From assembly GCA_045640525.1 (NCBI GenBank), contig JAZUFE010000030.1:1-51956 (forward strand): a stretch of 51,956 nucleotides of DNA, given 5' to 3'. The notes below the pieces were generated by a model. That model did no database searches. It saw only the letters and a list, made by a program, of their open reading frames with translations, and was not told the DNA's origin. Positions 26,466 through 35,332 of this stretch are shown in pieces. A program made the position numbers and the translations under genes. Each line of letters begins with the position of its first letter. Positions within the stretch are counted from its first letter, which is position 1. The DNA is from JAILLW01 sp045640525. GTDB taxonomy: Bacteria > Bacillota > Clostridia > Lachnospirales > Lachnospiraceae.

Positions 26466-26485
26466 ACAGAAAGCGGGGAACTGTT

Positions 26486-27556
26486 ATGAGAAAGTATGTA
26501 GTTATTATTGATGACAGTGAACTTAATCGTGAAATACTATCTGACATACTCGAAGAAGATTTCACGATACTGGAAGCAGAGAATGGGCAGGAAGGAATAG
26601 AACTTATCGAGAAGCAACAAGATGATATAGCTGTTGTACTGCTTGACTTGTGTATGCCGGTTTATGACGGCTATGAAGTTCTCAAAATTCTCCATAAGAA
26701 GAAACTTGTAAATCAAATACCGATACTTATTATAACCGGTGATCATTCTCCGGAGTCTGAGAGAAGATGTTTTGAACTGGGAGCTTCGGATTTTATTCAT
26801 AGGCCTTTTGACAGAAGACTTGTAATTAAACGTGTGCAGAACATGGTAGACTTGTATGCCTGCAAGAATGATTTGGAAGAAAAGGTTAGAATTCAGACGC
26901 GTAAGCTCGAGAGACAGGCTCAAAAGCTGCTTAAAACCAATAAAGAGATTATTTCCATTATGGGTAACGTGGTGGAGTCACGTAATTTGGAGAGCGGCGC
27001 GCATATTTCAAGAGTTAAAGGCTACACCAGAATTTTGGCCAACAATCTGATGAAACTGTGTCCGCAGTATGGGCTCAACAGTCAAAAAATTGATGTTATT
27101 GCAGAGGCAAGTGCTCTTCACGATTTAGGAAAGATAGCAATTTCGGATACCATATTGCTCAAACCCGGAAGACTTACTCCGGAGGAATTTGAAATCATGA
27201 AGACACATACAACAGAAGGGTGTGCTTTGCTCGAGAGAATGGGCTCTGTATGGGATAAGAAATATCGTAAGACAAGTTATGAAATATGCAGATATCATCA
27301 CGAGAGATTCGACGGAAGAGGCTATCCGGATCATCTTGAGGGAAATAATATACCGCTTAGCGCACAGATAGTGTCTATAGCTGATGTATATGATGCCTTG
27401 GTTAACGAACGTTGTTATAAGGATGCATTTGCGCCGGAAAAGGCATATAATATGATAGTTAACGGTGAATGCGGAACATTCAATCCGGATATACTTAAGA
27501 GTTTTGAAAAATCACGAAATGAGTTTGAAGTATTCACCAAAAAATCAAAGAGGTGA
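26486..27556 (+). CDS. Response regulator with HD-GYP phosphodiesterase domain
   Basis: 356 residues: receiver (about 1-125) with D54 in LLDLCMP, a coiled linker (about 128-165), and an HD-GYP domain with the metal-binding H212-D213 in ALHDLGK and the HHERFDGRGYP segment (about 271-281). HD-GYP proteins of the RpfG type hydrolyse cyclic di-GMP or related dinucleotides. It is probably the output of the relay formed by the upstream kinases and Hpt, lowering cyclic di-GMP on signal and so affecting motility, adhesion or similar traits. No GGDEF protein is encoded in the window. Confidence 0.92.
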   Translation: MRKYVVIIDDSELNREILSDILEEDFTILEAENGQEGIELIEKQQDDIAVVLLDLCMPVYDGYEVLKILHKKKLVNQIPILIITGDHSPESERRCFELGASDFIHRPFDRRLVIKRVQNMVDLYACKNDLEEKVRIQTRKLERQAQKLLKTNKEIISIMGNVVESRNLESGAHISRVKGYTRILANNLMKLCPQYGLNSQKIDVIAEASALHDLGKIAISDTILLKPGRLTPEEFEIMKTHTTEGCALLERMGSVWDKKYRKTSYEICRYHHERFDGRGYPDHLEGNNIPLSAQIVSIADVYDALVNERCYKDAFAPEKAYNMIVNGECGTFNPDILKSFEKSRNEFEVFTKKSKR

Positions 27557-27560
27557 CGTT

Positions 27561-27833
27561 ATGAAAAGAACAATTATAACCGTAGTCGGAAAAGATACGG
27601 TCGGTATTATCGCAAAGGTGTGTACATATCTTGCCGATAATGGAATCAATATCCTTGATATCAGTCAGACGATTGTATCGGGATATTTTAACATGATGAT
27701 GGTGGTAGATATGAATTCGGCTGCTAAAGAATTCGGGTGCATCTGCACAGAACTTGATGAGTTGGGTAAAAATATCGGTGTGCTGATTAAGTGTCAAAAA
27801 GAAGAAATCTTTGAATCTATGCATCGCGTATAG
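27561..27833 (+). CDS. ACT domain protein (UPF0237)
   Basis: The 90-residue product is a single ACT domain (KRTIITVVGKDTVGIIAKVC, then NINILDISQTI). UPF0237 proteins are usually encoded directly before a UPF0210/PFL protein, as here. ACT domains bind small ligands, often amino acids, but the ligand of this family is not established. The start ATG 27561 follows AGAGGTGACG; a longer frame beginning at 27465 overlaps the HD-GYP gene and is rejected. It starts four bases after the HD-GYP stop and may be read from the same transcript. Confidence 0.9.
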   Translation: MKRTIITVVGKDTVGIIAKVCTYLADNGINILDISQTIVSGYFNMMMVVDMNSAAKEFGCICTELDELGKNIGVLIKCQKEEIFESMHRV

Positions 27834-27855
27834 ATAGTTGTAGGAGTCGAAAAGT

Positions 27856-29220
27856 ATGATAAATATATATGAGGTCACAGAGACCAATGATATGATCGAA
27901 AAGGAGAACCTTGATGTAAGAACGATTACCATGGGTATCAGCCTTTTGGATTGTTGTGATCCTGATTTGGACAGTTGCTGTAAGAAGATATACGATAAAA
28001 TTTATAGATCCGCCAAGGATTTGGTTAAAACAGGTGAGACGATTTCTCAGGAATTCGGTATACCGATAGTTAATAAGAGAATTTCGGTTACTCCGATTTC
28101 ATTGGTAGGCGGAGCGTGTTGTAAAACTACCAAAGACTTTGTTAAGATAGCTAAAACATTGGATAAGGTTACGCAGGATATAGGCGTCAATCTGTTGGGC
28201 GGTTATTCGGCATTGGTTGCCAAAGGAATGACACCGGCTGATGAACTGTTGATTAATTCGATGCCGGAGGCACTTTCTTCTACACAAAGAATATGCGGCT
28301 CGGTATGTGTTGGTTCTACTAAAATAGGAATCAACATGGACGCTGTCAGATTGATGGGAGATATAGTCAAGAAGACGGCAGAATTAACCAAAGACGAAGA
28401 TTCTGTCGGTGCAACCAAACTTGTTGTGTTGTGTAATCCCCCCGATGATAATCCTTTTATGGCGGGTGCTTTCCACGGAGTTACGGAAGCTGACAGAATT
28501 ATCAATGTGGGTGTCAGCGGACCGGGGGTTGTTAAGACGGCTCTTGAAAAGGTGCGTGGCGAAAACTTTGAAGTATTGTGCGAAACAATTAAGAAAACCG
28601 CATTTAAGGTTACACGTGTCGGCCAATTGGTAGCAAGAGAGGCATCCAAGATGCTGGGCGTTCCTTTTGGAATCGTTGATTTATCTTTGGCTCCAACCCC
28701 TGCAATAGGTGATTCGGTTGCCGATATTCTTTGCGAAATAGGATTGGAGAGAGCCGGCGCACCGGGAACAACGGCGGCATTGGCTTTGCTTAACGATCAG
28801 GTTAAGAAGGGTGGTATTATGGCTTCTTCTTATGTCGGAGGATTGAGTGGTGCTTTTATTCCCGTATCTGAAGACCAGGGTATGATAGATGCTGTTAATG
28901 ACGGAGCTCTTACACTTGAGAAACTTGAAGCAATGACTTGCGTATGTTCTGTAGGATTGGATATGATAGCAATTCCGGGAGATACCAAGCCTGAAACAAT
29001 AGCCGGAATTATTGCGGATGAAATGGCTATAGGTATGGTGAACCAGAAAACGACCGCAGTCAGAATTATGCCGATAATAGGCAAGGGAGTCGGAGAGAAA
29101 GCCGAGTATGGCGGATTGTTCGGATATGCTCCGATAATGCCGGTTAATCGTTTCTCGTGTGATGCCTTTGTTAATCGTGGCGGCCGTATTCCGGCACCGA
29201 TACATTCATTTAAGAATTAG
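27856..29220 (+). CDS. PFL family protein (UPF0210/DUF711)
   Basis: The 454-residue product matches the whole length of the UPF0210 family; recognisable segments are DVRTITMGISLLDC near the N-terminus, VGGACCKTT, and the C-terminal IMPIIGKGVGEKAEYGGLFG. The structure of relatives resembles a pyruvate-formate-lyase-like barrel, but the reaction is unknown. It is coupled to the ACT protein 22 bases upstream. Its TAG stop overlaps the TAA stop of the convergent LiaF-like gene. Confidence 0.9.
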   Translation: MINIYEVTETNDMIEKENLDVRTITMGISLLDCCDPDLDSCCKKIYDKIYRSAKDLVKTGETISQEFGIPIVNKRISVTPISLVGGACCKTTKDFVKIAKTLDKVTQDIGVNLLGGYSALVAKGMTPADELLINSMPEALSSTQRICGSVCVGSTKIGINMDAVRLMGDIVKKTAELTKDEDSVGATKLVVLCNPPDDNPFMAGAFHGVTEADRIINVGVSGPGVVKTALEKVRGENFEVLCETIKKTAFKVTRVGQLVAREASKMLGVPFGIVDLSLAPTPAIGDSVADILCEIGLERAGAPGTTAALALLNDQVKKGGIMASSYVGGLSGAFIPVSEDQGMIDAVNDGALTLEKLEAMTCVCSVGLDMIAIPGDTKPETIAGIIADEMAIGMVNQKTTAVRIMPIIGKGVGEKAEYGGLFGYAPIMPVNRFSCDAFVNRGGRIPAPIHSFKN

Positions 29221-29969
29221 ATTCTTTTGATGTCGATACCACCGAATTTGTTACTGCCGATAAGTGTCAGTACGACTTCAGGGTCTTCGACACGAATTTT
29301 GCCCGGGGTAATAGCACCGGCAAAGTTCGAAATATTGTTATTGACATCCCAATTTTTCGGAATGTAGAGATCCACTCCGGAAAATTGGGAATTTATTTCT
29401 ATTGTAGCTGTTTTTGAAGGAACCTTAACTTTGTCAAGGAATACCTCAAGTCCGCCGAAAGAGCAGTCAAACTGAGCATACTGAAAATTATCGGAGTGAA
29501 TGTACTTAGTTCCGCCACCGAATGTCACACGTTCGAAAATTCTGTCACCTTCCAAGGTGTCTTTGGTAGCTGAAAAGGTATGGTTATTGCAGTTGGTGGT
29601 ATTCCTATCGAATGATTTACAGTGATTATGTTCGTGTTTGTTCTTAAACTTACCAAAAAGAAGATTGAGGGCAATGGAACCTAAAAGCGCGGAGATAAGT
29701 ATTGTCCACGGTACGATTGCTTCTATATGCAACTCTTCTTTGAATACAATCCCAAGAAATGCCAAAGAGAACAGAATCCCCTCGAAACTGATATCGATTA
29801 TTGCGTTGATTAGTATGCATATCAGGGCAACACCGAGTATTAATTGCCAAATACTTATGCTTGGTATAAAACTCATAATTGGACTTTCCAATTTGTACAT
29901 AATGATACCCACAGCTATGAGTAACAGAATTATACCCCAAAGAAAATTTTTAACTGTATGTTTTTTCAT
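29217..29969 (-). CDS. LiaF-like membrane protein
   Basis: 250 residues: four hydrophobic segments (about residues 8-25, 38-57, 60-78, 84-105), a His/Asn-rich cytoplasmic linker, then a beta-rich C-terminal domain with FGGGTKYIHSDNF, FGGLEVFLDKV, FSGVDLYIPKNW and FGGIDI repeats. This is the layout of LiaF/VraT-like regulators and related cell-wall stress proteins. In classical systems LiaF restrains a LiaSR two-component pair; here no such pair is adjacent and the partner is instead a LytTR regulator eight bases upstream. It probably monitors or reports membrane stress. Confidence 0.85.
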   Translation of the reverse strand: MKKHTVKNFLWGIILLLIAVGIIMYKLESPIMSFIPSISIWQLILGVALICILINAIIDISFEGILFSLAFLGIVFKEELHIEAIVPWTILISALLGSIALNLLFGKFKNKHEHNHCKSFDRNTTNCNNHTFSATKDTLEGDRIFERVTFGGGTKYIHSDNFQYAQFDCSFGGLEVFLDKVKVPSKTATIEINSQFSGVDLYIPKNWDVNNNISNFAGAITPGKIRVEDPEVVLTLIGSNKFGGIDIKRI

Positions 29970-29977
29970 ATGACCTC

Positions 29978-30436
29978 CTATGACCCCATTGTCAGGGAAA
30001 TTTTTTCTTTTAGTGTCTTGAAATAACTGCGTGATACATAAACGGTTTTATCGGTTTTCTCAAATTCGATTTTGCTTGCACCGGTCAGATTGCGGGTAAT
30101 ACTGTAAACTTTGGAACTGTTAAGTATCGTCGACTTAGATATACGAATGAAAGTGCGAGGAAGCATTTCTTCCAATTCATACAGCTTATACTTGACTTTA
30201 AAATCATCGTTTCGTGTATGCGCCCATATGACATTTCCCGAAGTTTCGAAAAACAGAATTTCATCTATCGAAAGATAATATTCGGTGTCATCTTTGTAGA
30301 ACACTATTTTTTTGTTTTCGTTGTCCGCTCCCAGGAGAAGATTCTGACATTTGATAATGCTGTCATCTATGTTTTGACAACGCAGAATGACTTCGTTCTC
30401 TTCGCAGGAAGGGTCAATTTCAATTCTGATTTTCAT
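29978..30436 (-). CDS. LytTR DNA-binding regulator without receiver
   Basis: 152 residues with a LytTR domain at about 55-150 (YLSIDEILFFETSGNVIWAH, then LPRTFIRISKSTILN). The first 50 residues are not a receiver, so activity is probably controlled by the adjacent LiaF-like membrane protein or by level. LytTR proteins bind two direct repeats about two helical turns apart; such a pair (TAAGAGGT at 30507 and 30528) lies just upstream in the divergent promoter region. AGGT precedes the ATG. It is translated together with the LiaF-like gene. Confidence 0.9.
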   Translation of the reverse strand: MKIRIEIDPSCEENEVILRCQNIDDSIIKCQNLLLGADNENKKIVFYKDDTEYYLSIDEILFFETSGNVIWAHTRNDDFKVKYKLYELEEMLPRTFIRISKSTILNSSKVYSITRNLTGASKIEFEKTDKTVYVSRSYFKTLKEKISLTMGS

Positions 30437-30480
30437 TTTGACCTCGTGCAGTTATCTTATGATTTGAATTATACATATAA

Positions 30481-30552
30481 TTCCCATTATGGGAATAGCT
30501 TTTGGCTAAGAGGTCAATTTTGGTTGGTAAGAGGTATGGATTATGATATAAT
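30481..30552 (+). promoter_or_regulatory. Tandem LytTR-like box and extended -10 promoter of the SPFH gene
   Basis: Two 12-base direct repeats, TGGCTAAGAGGT (30503-30514) and TTGGTAAGAGGT (30524-30535), match at 10 positions and are 21 bp apart. The second overlaps the -35 box TTGGTA of a promoter whose -10 is TGATATAAT (TATAAT 30547-30552, extended form). A 15-bp perfect palindrome TTCCCAT-T-ATGGGAA lies at 30481-30495. This is the arrangement expected of an activator-dependent LytTR promoter. Confidence 0.65.
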
Positions 30553-30584
30553 AACCCAAAATGTTCAGACGAGGAGAATAGATT

Positions 30585-31487
30585 ATGAAGAATAAGAAAT
30601 TAATCAGCACAATAGTTATTATTGTTATTGCGGTAATAGTAGTTGCCAGCTCATTTACTATTATTCCGACAGGTTATACGGGAGTAAGAAGTACATTCGG
30701 ACAGATATCTTCCGAGGTCGTTCCCAACGGTTTTAACTGGAAGATTCCGTTCATCCAGAATATACAGCGCGTCAATAATAAACAGCAGGATATTGTTTTT
30801 GATGATGTGATAAGTGCCGAAACATCCGAAAGAAATGAAGTTTACTTTTCGGGAGTAACGGTTACGTATCAAATCAATGCTGAGAAATCAGCATGGATAT
30901 TTGCCAATGTAAGTGACTATCAGAATAATCTGGTAAGCAGTGCTCTTGTTGCAAGCTCGCTTAAGACATCATCCAAAACACTGGCTCCCGTGGATGTTAC
31001 CAACAGAAATACACTGGAACCTTTGGTTAAAGAGAATATTCAGAAATCCCTCAATGAAAAGTACGGCTCGGAAGTTGTTAAAATCAATAAGGTTGTAATT
31101 AATAACGCAACATTTGACGAAGAGTACAACAATAAGATTGCTCAGAAACAGCAGGCTCAGATGGCATATGAAACACAACAGATTGAGAATAAGACATCTG
31201 TTGAAAAGGCGGAAGCAGAAGCTAAAGTCAAAATTACGCAGGCACAGGCAGAAGCAGATGCACTTAAAATTAATGCAGAAGCTGAGGCAGAGGCCAATAA
31301 GGTGCTTGAAGAGTCTTTGACTGATGTTATTTTGAAGCAGATGTACCTGGATAAATGGGATGGTCAGCTTCCAAAGGTTACGTCGGATTCAGACATGATG
31401 CTGGATGTTTCTTCACTTACCGGAAATACCAAGCAGGATACCAAGCCTCAGGCAACACCGGCACCTTCGGAAACAACAGAAGAATAA
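30585..31487 (+). CDS. SPFH/prohibitin family membrane protein
   Basis: 300 residues: an N-terminal membrane anchor (about 5-25), an SPFH domain (about 26-190) starting TIIPTGYTGVRSTFGQ, an Ala/Glu/Lys-rich coiled coil (about 190-245, KAEAEAKVKITQAQAEAD) and a disordered Pro/Thr-rich tail. Such proteins form ring-like membrane assemblies and organise or protect membrane proteins. AGGAG precedes the ATG. The upstream LytTR-like box suggests control by the divergent LytTR/LiaF-like pair, placing it in an envelope response. Confidence 0.9.
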   Translation: MKNKKLISTIVIIVIAVIVVASSFTIIPTGYTGVRSTFGQISSEVVPNGFNWKIPFIQNIQRVNNKQQDIVFDDVISAETSERNEVYFSGVTVTYQINAEKSAWIFANVSDYQNNLVSSALVASSLKTSSKTLAPVDVTNRNTLEPLVKENIQKSLNEKYGSEVVKINKVVINNATFDEEYNNKIAQKQQAQMAYETQQIENKTSVEKAEAEAKVKITQAQAEADALKINAEAEAEANKVLEESLTDVILKQMYLDKWDGQLPKVTSDSDMMLDVSSLTGNTKQDTKPQATPAPSETTEE

Positions 31488-31600
31488 ATTTATCCCGGTG
31501 ACATAGAATTGAAACTGCATAAACAGCAGAGGACGAAATTTATCCCATAGTGGAAAAACACCTCAAAATGTGGTAAATTAGTACTGTTGGTTAGAATTTA

Positions 31601-32644
31601 ATGAAGAAAAGTGTATTATTTTCAATTACATTTGTATTACTGGTTGCATTAAGCATATTTATTATTGCTAATAATGCAAAGAATTTTTCATGGGATATCT
31701 TCTGGGAATCAATAGTCGAATCAAAAAAGGTATTTTTGATTTTGGCTTTGGTTTTTATGGCAGGATTTATTGTGTTTGAAGGCCTGGCATTGCGCACACT
31801 GACAATAGGGCTGCTTGGCAAGCGACCCGTTAAGCGAATTCGCGGAATGCTGTATTCGGCTGCTGATATATATTTTTCGGCAATAACGCCGTCTGCAACA
31901 GGCGGACAACCTGCAAGTGCATTCTTTATGATGGCTGATGGAATTCCGGGCGGAATTACAACGATAATTCTTTTGGTCAATCTTATTATGTATACGGTTG
32001 CGATAATGTTTTTGGGGTTGGTGGCCGTTGCTTTCAGACCGGGGTTTTATTTGGATTTTAGCCTGGTATCCAGAGTACTTATTGTAATCGGCTATGTGAT
32101 TTTGGGAGGTTTTTTCTTTCTGTTCATAATGCTGATTCGCCATCCTTCGGCAGTCAGGAAAATTGCGGAGGTATTGATTAAAATCGGTGTGAAACTTCAC
32201 ATAGTCAAACACCCCGAGAAAATTCACCGCAAACTTGACAAAATGATGGAAGATTATCACGAATGCATAACGATAGTATCGGGGAAGTTCTCTTTACTTG
32301 TTAAGGCGTTTATCCTCAATTTGCTTCAAAGATTGTCACAGATACTGGTTACGGTATGTGTATATCTTGCGATGGAAGGCTCGATTAAACGAGCATTCGA
32401 CGTTTTGGTTGCGCAGATATATACTGTTGTGGGTTCCAACTCAATACCGATTCCCGGTTCAATCGGAGTTTCGGATTATGTTTTGATTGATGCGTTGGGT
32501 AATGTCCTCGGACTTGAAAACGCAGCAAGTTTGGAACTTGTAAGCCGAGGAATTTCCTTTTATGCATGTGTTGTAATAAGCGGTATTACCATTGCGTTGG
32601 GATATTTGTTATATAAGAAAAAGAAAACAGGTGTTGAAGAATGA
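31601..32644 (+). CDS. UPF0104/AglD-like membrane protein (flippase-type)
   Basis: 347 residues with about eight hydrophobic segments and the family features of the lysylphosphatidylglycerol synthase transmembrane region: SAITPSATGGQPASAFFM, IPIPGSIGVSD near the C-terminus. There is no aminoacyl-transferase domain. Relatives of the MprF membrane half move phospholipids across the bilayer. The gene overlaps pssA by four bases (ATGA), linking it to phosphatidylethanolamine synthesis. No good ribosome site is seen before ATG 31601. The gap 31488-31600 contains only the short direct repeat AAATTTATCCC twice, 50 bp apart. Confidence 0.85.
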   Translation: MKKSVLFSITFVLLVALSIFIIANNAKNFSWDIFWESIVESKKVFLILALVFMAGFIVFEGLALRTLTIGLLGKRPVKRIRGMLYSAADIYFSAITPSATGGQPASAFFMMADGIPGGITTIILLVNLIMYTVAIMFLGLVAVAFRPGFYLDFSLVSRVLIVIGYVILGGFFFLFIMLIRHPSAVRKIAEVLIKIGVKLHIVKHPEKIHRKLDKMMEDYHECITIVSGKFSLLVKAFILNLLQRLSQILVTVCVYLAMEGSIKRAFDVLVAQIYTVVGSNSIPIPGSIGVSDYVLIDALGNVLGLENAASLELVSRGISFYACVVISGITIALGYLLYKKKKTGVEE

Positions 32645-33330
32645 TTGGATTTTATGATTACACGGTTGTGTTAACATACCTTTCGGCTCTTTCGGCCGGA
32701 ATAGGAATAATGGTTTCGTTAAGCAATACAGGACATCCGTATTTGGGAGTTTTCTTCCTGATGTTTTGCGGATTATGCGATGCTTTCGACGGAAAGGTTG
32801 CATCTACCAAGAAAAACAGAACCGATGCACACAGAAAGTTTGGGGTGCAGATAGATTCACTTTCCGATTTGGCAGCTTTCGGAATATTGCCTGCAACAAT
32901 CGGTAATGCCATGATTAAGGTATCACCGAAGTATTCCGGAATCCTTTCAGCCGGAACGCCTAAGTTTAATATTTTAACAGCTATATTTTTGTTCGGAATA
33001 ATACTCTTATATATGTTGGCAGCGTTGGTCAGACTTGCATACTATAATGTGTCCGAAGAAGAAAGACAGAAGACCGAGACAGGAACAAGAAAGTTCTATG
33101 AAGGACTTCCGGTTACATCGGCTTCATTGATATTCCCCACGGTATTGCTTATACAGTACGTTACCGATGTGGATGTAACTATTGTATTTTTCGTGATAAT
33201 GGCTATGATGGCTGTTGCGTTTGTTTCCAAGATCAATATTCCCAAACCCGGATTGAAGGGTATATTGGCTATGGTGGCTGTAGGATTTATTGAGTTTGTA
33301 GTAATGATGATTTTCTTGTTAATGAAGTAG
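32641..33330 (+). CDS. pssA: CDP-diacylglycerol-serine O-phosphatidyltransferase
   Basis: 229 residues of a polytopic membrane enzyme. The CDP-alcohol phosphotransferase motif is present as CDAFDGKVA, then GVQIDSLSD, with the expected spacing of acidic residues that bind metal and substrate (about residues 40-80). It makes phosphatidylserine from CDP-diacylglycerol and serine, the substrate of the next gene. It starts within the stop codon of the flippase-like gene and ends four bases before psd, so the three are one translational unit. Confidence 0.93.
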   Translation: MIGFYDYTVVLTYLSALSAGIGIMVSLSNTGHPYLGVFFLMFCGLCDAFDGKVASTKKNRTDAHRKFGVQIDSLSDLAAFGILPATIGNAMIKVSPKYSGILSAGTPKFNILTAIFLFGIILLYMLAALVRLAYYNVSEEERQKTETGTRKFYEGLPVTSASLIFPTVLLIQYVTDVDVTIVFFVIMAMMAVAFVSKINIPKPGLKGILAMVAVGFIEFVVMMIFLLMK

Positions 33331-33333
33331 CGT

Positions 33334-34173
33334 ATGAAGTATGTTTCCAAAATTCCCGCCGGAGCGGGACTTACATTTTTATATAACACAGCTTTGGGAA
33401 GATTAGTATTGAGGGGCTTGATATCATGCCCCTTATCTTTTGCAATCGGAAAATTTATGGATTCTCCTTTATCCAAAGGCATTATACCTTCTTTTATTAA
33501 GAATAATGCAATTGACATGGAAGAGTATGTTAAGGCGGACTATAAATGTTTTAATGATTTTTTCACAAGAAAGGTTAAAGAGGACAGAAGACCGGTTGAT
33601 TATTCACCCAAAGCACTGATAGCTCCGTGTGACGGATATCTGAGCTCTTACAGAATTAGTGATGGTTTGGTCATCCCGGTTAAGCAAAGCGGGTATTCGA
33701 TAGACAGATTGTTAAAAGACAGGAAACTTGCCCGTAAATATAAGAACGGTTATTGCCTTGTATTCAGATTATGTGTTAATCATTATCACAGATATGTATA
33801 TGCTGAAACAGGCTTGAGAACTAACTACAGAACTATCCTTGGCAAACTGCATACAGTCAGACCGATAGCTCTTGAAAAATATCCGGTATTTGTTGAAAAC
33901 ACAAGGGAATATACTGTTATCAGAACCAAGGATAAGAAGGATATTGTTCAGATGGAAGTCGGAGCCATGCTTGTTGGAAAGATAGCCAATAATACTGACA
34001 AACGTCTGGCAATACGTGGACTTGAAAAAGGTAAATTCCTGTACGGAGGATCTACCATCATTTTACTTTTGGAAGAGGGCAGTGTTGAACTACCGGAGTC
34101 TTTACTTAAGGCAACCAAAGACAACATGGAAGTTGAGGTAAAGCTTGGAGAAAATCTTCTGACACTGGCTTGA
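33334..34173 (+). CDS. psd: Phosphatidylserine decarboxylase proenzyme
   Basis: 279 residues matching the family throughout: FNDFFTRKVKEDRR, APCDGYLS, VNHYHRYVYAE, QMEVGAMLVGKI and the self-cleavage site GGST (about residue 235), where the serine becomes the pyruvoyl cofactor and the chain splits in two. The residue before GST is glycine instead of the leucine of the usual LGST. The enzyme makes phosphatidylethanolamine at the membrane. The start ATG 33334 has no clear ribosome site and probably relies on coupling to pssA. Confidence 0.93.
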   Translation: MKYVSKIPAGAGLTFLYNTALGRLVLRGLISCPLSFAIGKFMDSPLSKGIIPSFIKNNAIDMEEYVKADYKCFNDFFTRKVKEDRRPVDYSPKALIAPCDGYLSSYRISDGLVIPVKQSGYSIDRLLKDRKLARKYKNGYCLVFRLCVNHYHRYVYAETGLRTNYRTILGKLHTVRPIALEKYPVFVENTREYTVIRTKDKKDIVQMEVGAMLVGKIANNTDKRLAIRGLEKGKFLYGGSTIILLLEEGSVELPESLLKATKDNMEVEVKLGENLLTLA

Positions 34174-34186
34174 AAGGAGTCACAAT

Positions 34187-35332
34187 TTGACCGGCGTTAT
34201 TGTATTTAATATTATTTTTGTCTTTATTATAGCCATGATAATAACTCTCAGGGTGTTGTTGTGGCGAACAATGAAGGACTCAATTTATCATTATAGAAAC
34301 GTGTTTTTTATTGCCGGAATATTATTTTTGGTTACTCTGAATATATCTTTGTATATATATTTATTATCGTGCCTTTTGCAGACCAAAACTCTGACAATGA
34401 GGTATATATTTCTGGAATTCGTACAATTTCCGAAGAATTTCGCACTTGTGGCACTTCCGGTTCTCGGAATTATCTGTTTGTTCGTTATTATCAGTAATTT
34501 GGTACTTATTCGCAAAGAAGGATTTAGAATTAAGAATCTGTGGGGAGTGTTGCTGGGACTGGTATTTATCGGGGGAACAATAGCAATTCTTATAGCAGAT
34601 AAGCTCGCATATGACAAAATACTCGTGCCCATGGGTGCGGGTAAGAATTCAATATCTACAGTCGTAGTTACTTATGTGATGCTTTTTCTTTTGCTTTTGA
34701 TGGTATATGCGGAGTGCTTTTTCCTGGGTACGGTTGTGATGGCTTTCGTGGCAGCATATCAGCATCCGGTTCACGATAAGGATTTCATTATAATACTCGG
34801 ATGCAAAATAAACAAAAAGGGCGGTTTACTACCGCTTCTTAAGGGCAGAACGGACCGAGCGGTGAAATACGCATGGGAACAGGAGATAGCGACCGGTAAA
34901 AAGGTATGCTATGTTCCTTCCGGAGGGCAAGGACCCGATGAAGTGATGAGTGAAGGCTCAGCTATGGAATTGTATCTTCTTAGTCATGGAGCGGAAGAGA
35001 ATGAGGTGTTTGCCGAGAAAGAGTCCAAAAATACATATGAGAATTTCTTGTTCTCCAAGAGGCTGATTGACAGTATTAATCCCGATGCCAATGTGTGCTT
35101 TGCAACAACCAATTATCACATGTTCAGAAGCGGAGTATTGGCCAGAGAAATAGGATTGAATGCAGAGGGAATTTCCAGCAAAACCAAGTGGTATTTTTGG
35201 CCCAACGGTTTCGTGCGTGAATTTGTGGATCTTGTTTTTATGCATATAAAACAGCACATACTGGTCGCTTGTATTCTGGCCGTGGTATGTGCCGTGTTAG
35301 GAACTTTGAGTTATATATTTTCGATAGCTTAA
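34187..35332 (+). CDS. YdcF/DUF218-like membrane protein
   Basis: 381 residues, TTG start at 34187 behind AAAGGAGT. The first 185 residues hold about five hydrophobic segments. The DUF218 domain follows (about 198-345): IIILGCKINKKGG, GRTDRAVKYAWE, VPSGGQGPDEVMSEG, TNYHMFRSG. A last hydrophobic segment ends the chain. ElyC/SanA/YdcF relatives take part in envelope carbohydrate or peptidoglycan maintenance; the reaction is not settled. It is the last gene of the lipid operon and converges with folE at its stop codon. Confidence 0.87.
   Translation: MTGVIVFNIIFVFIIAMIITLRVLLWRTMKDSIYHYRNVFFIAGILFLVTLNISLYIYLLSCLLQTKTLTMRYIFLEFVQFPKNFALVALPVLGIICLFVIISNLVLIRKEGFRIKNLWGVLLGLVFIGGTIAILIADKLAYDKILVPMGAGKNSISTVVVTYVMLFLLLLMVYAECFFLGTVVMAFVAAYQHPVHDKDFIIILGCKINKKGGLLPLLKGRTDRAVKYAWEQEIATGKKVCYVPSGGQGPDEVMSEGSAMELYLLSHGAEENEVFAEKESKNTYENFLFSKRLIDSINPDANVCFATTNYHMFRSGVLAREIGLNAEGISSKTKWYFWPNGFVREFVDLVFMHIKQHILVACILAVVCAVLGTLSYIFSIA

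Noticed and set aside
29206..29232. Short hairpin AAGAAT-TAG-ATTCTT at overlapping stop codons as a bidirectional terminator
   Set aside because: Six A/T-rich pairs with a three-base loop are too weak to call.
31486..31546. Direct repeat AAATTTATCCC twice, 50 bp apart, between the SPFH and UPF0104 genes
   Set aside because: Short and AT-rich, one copy overlaps the SPFH stop; no symmetric or promoter-linked placement that would argue for a regulator site.
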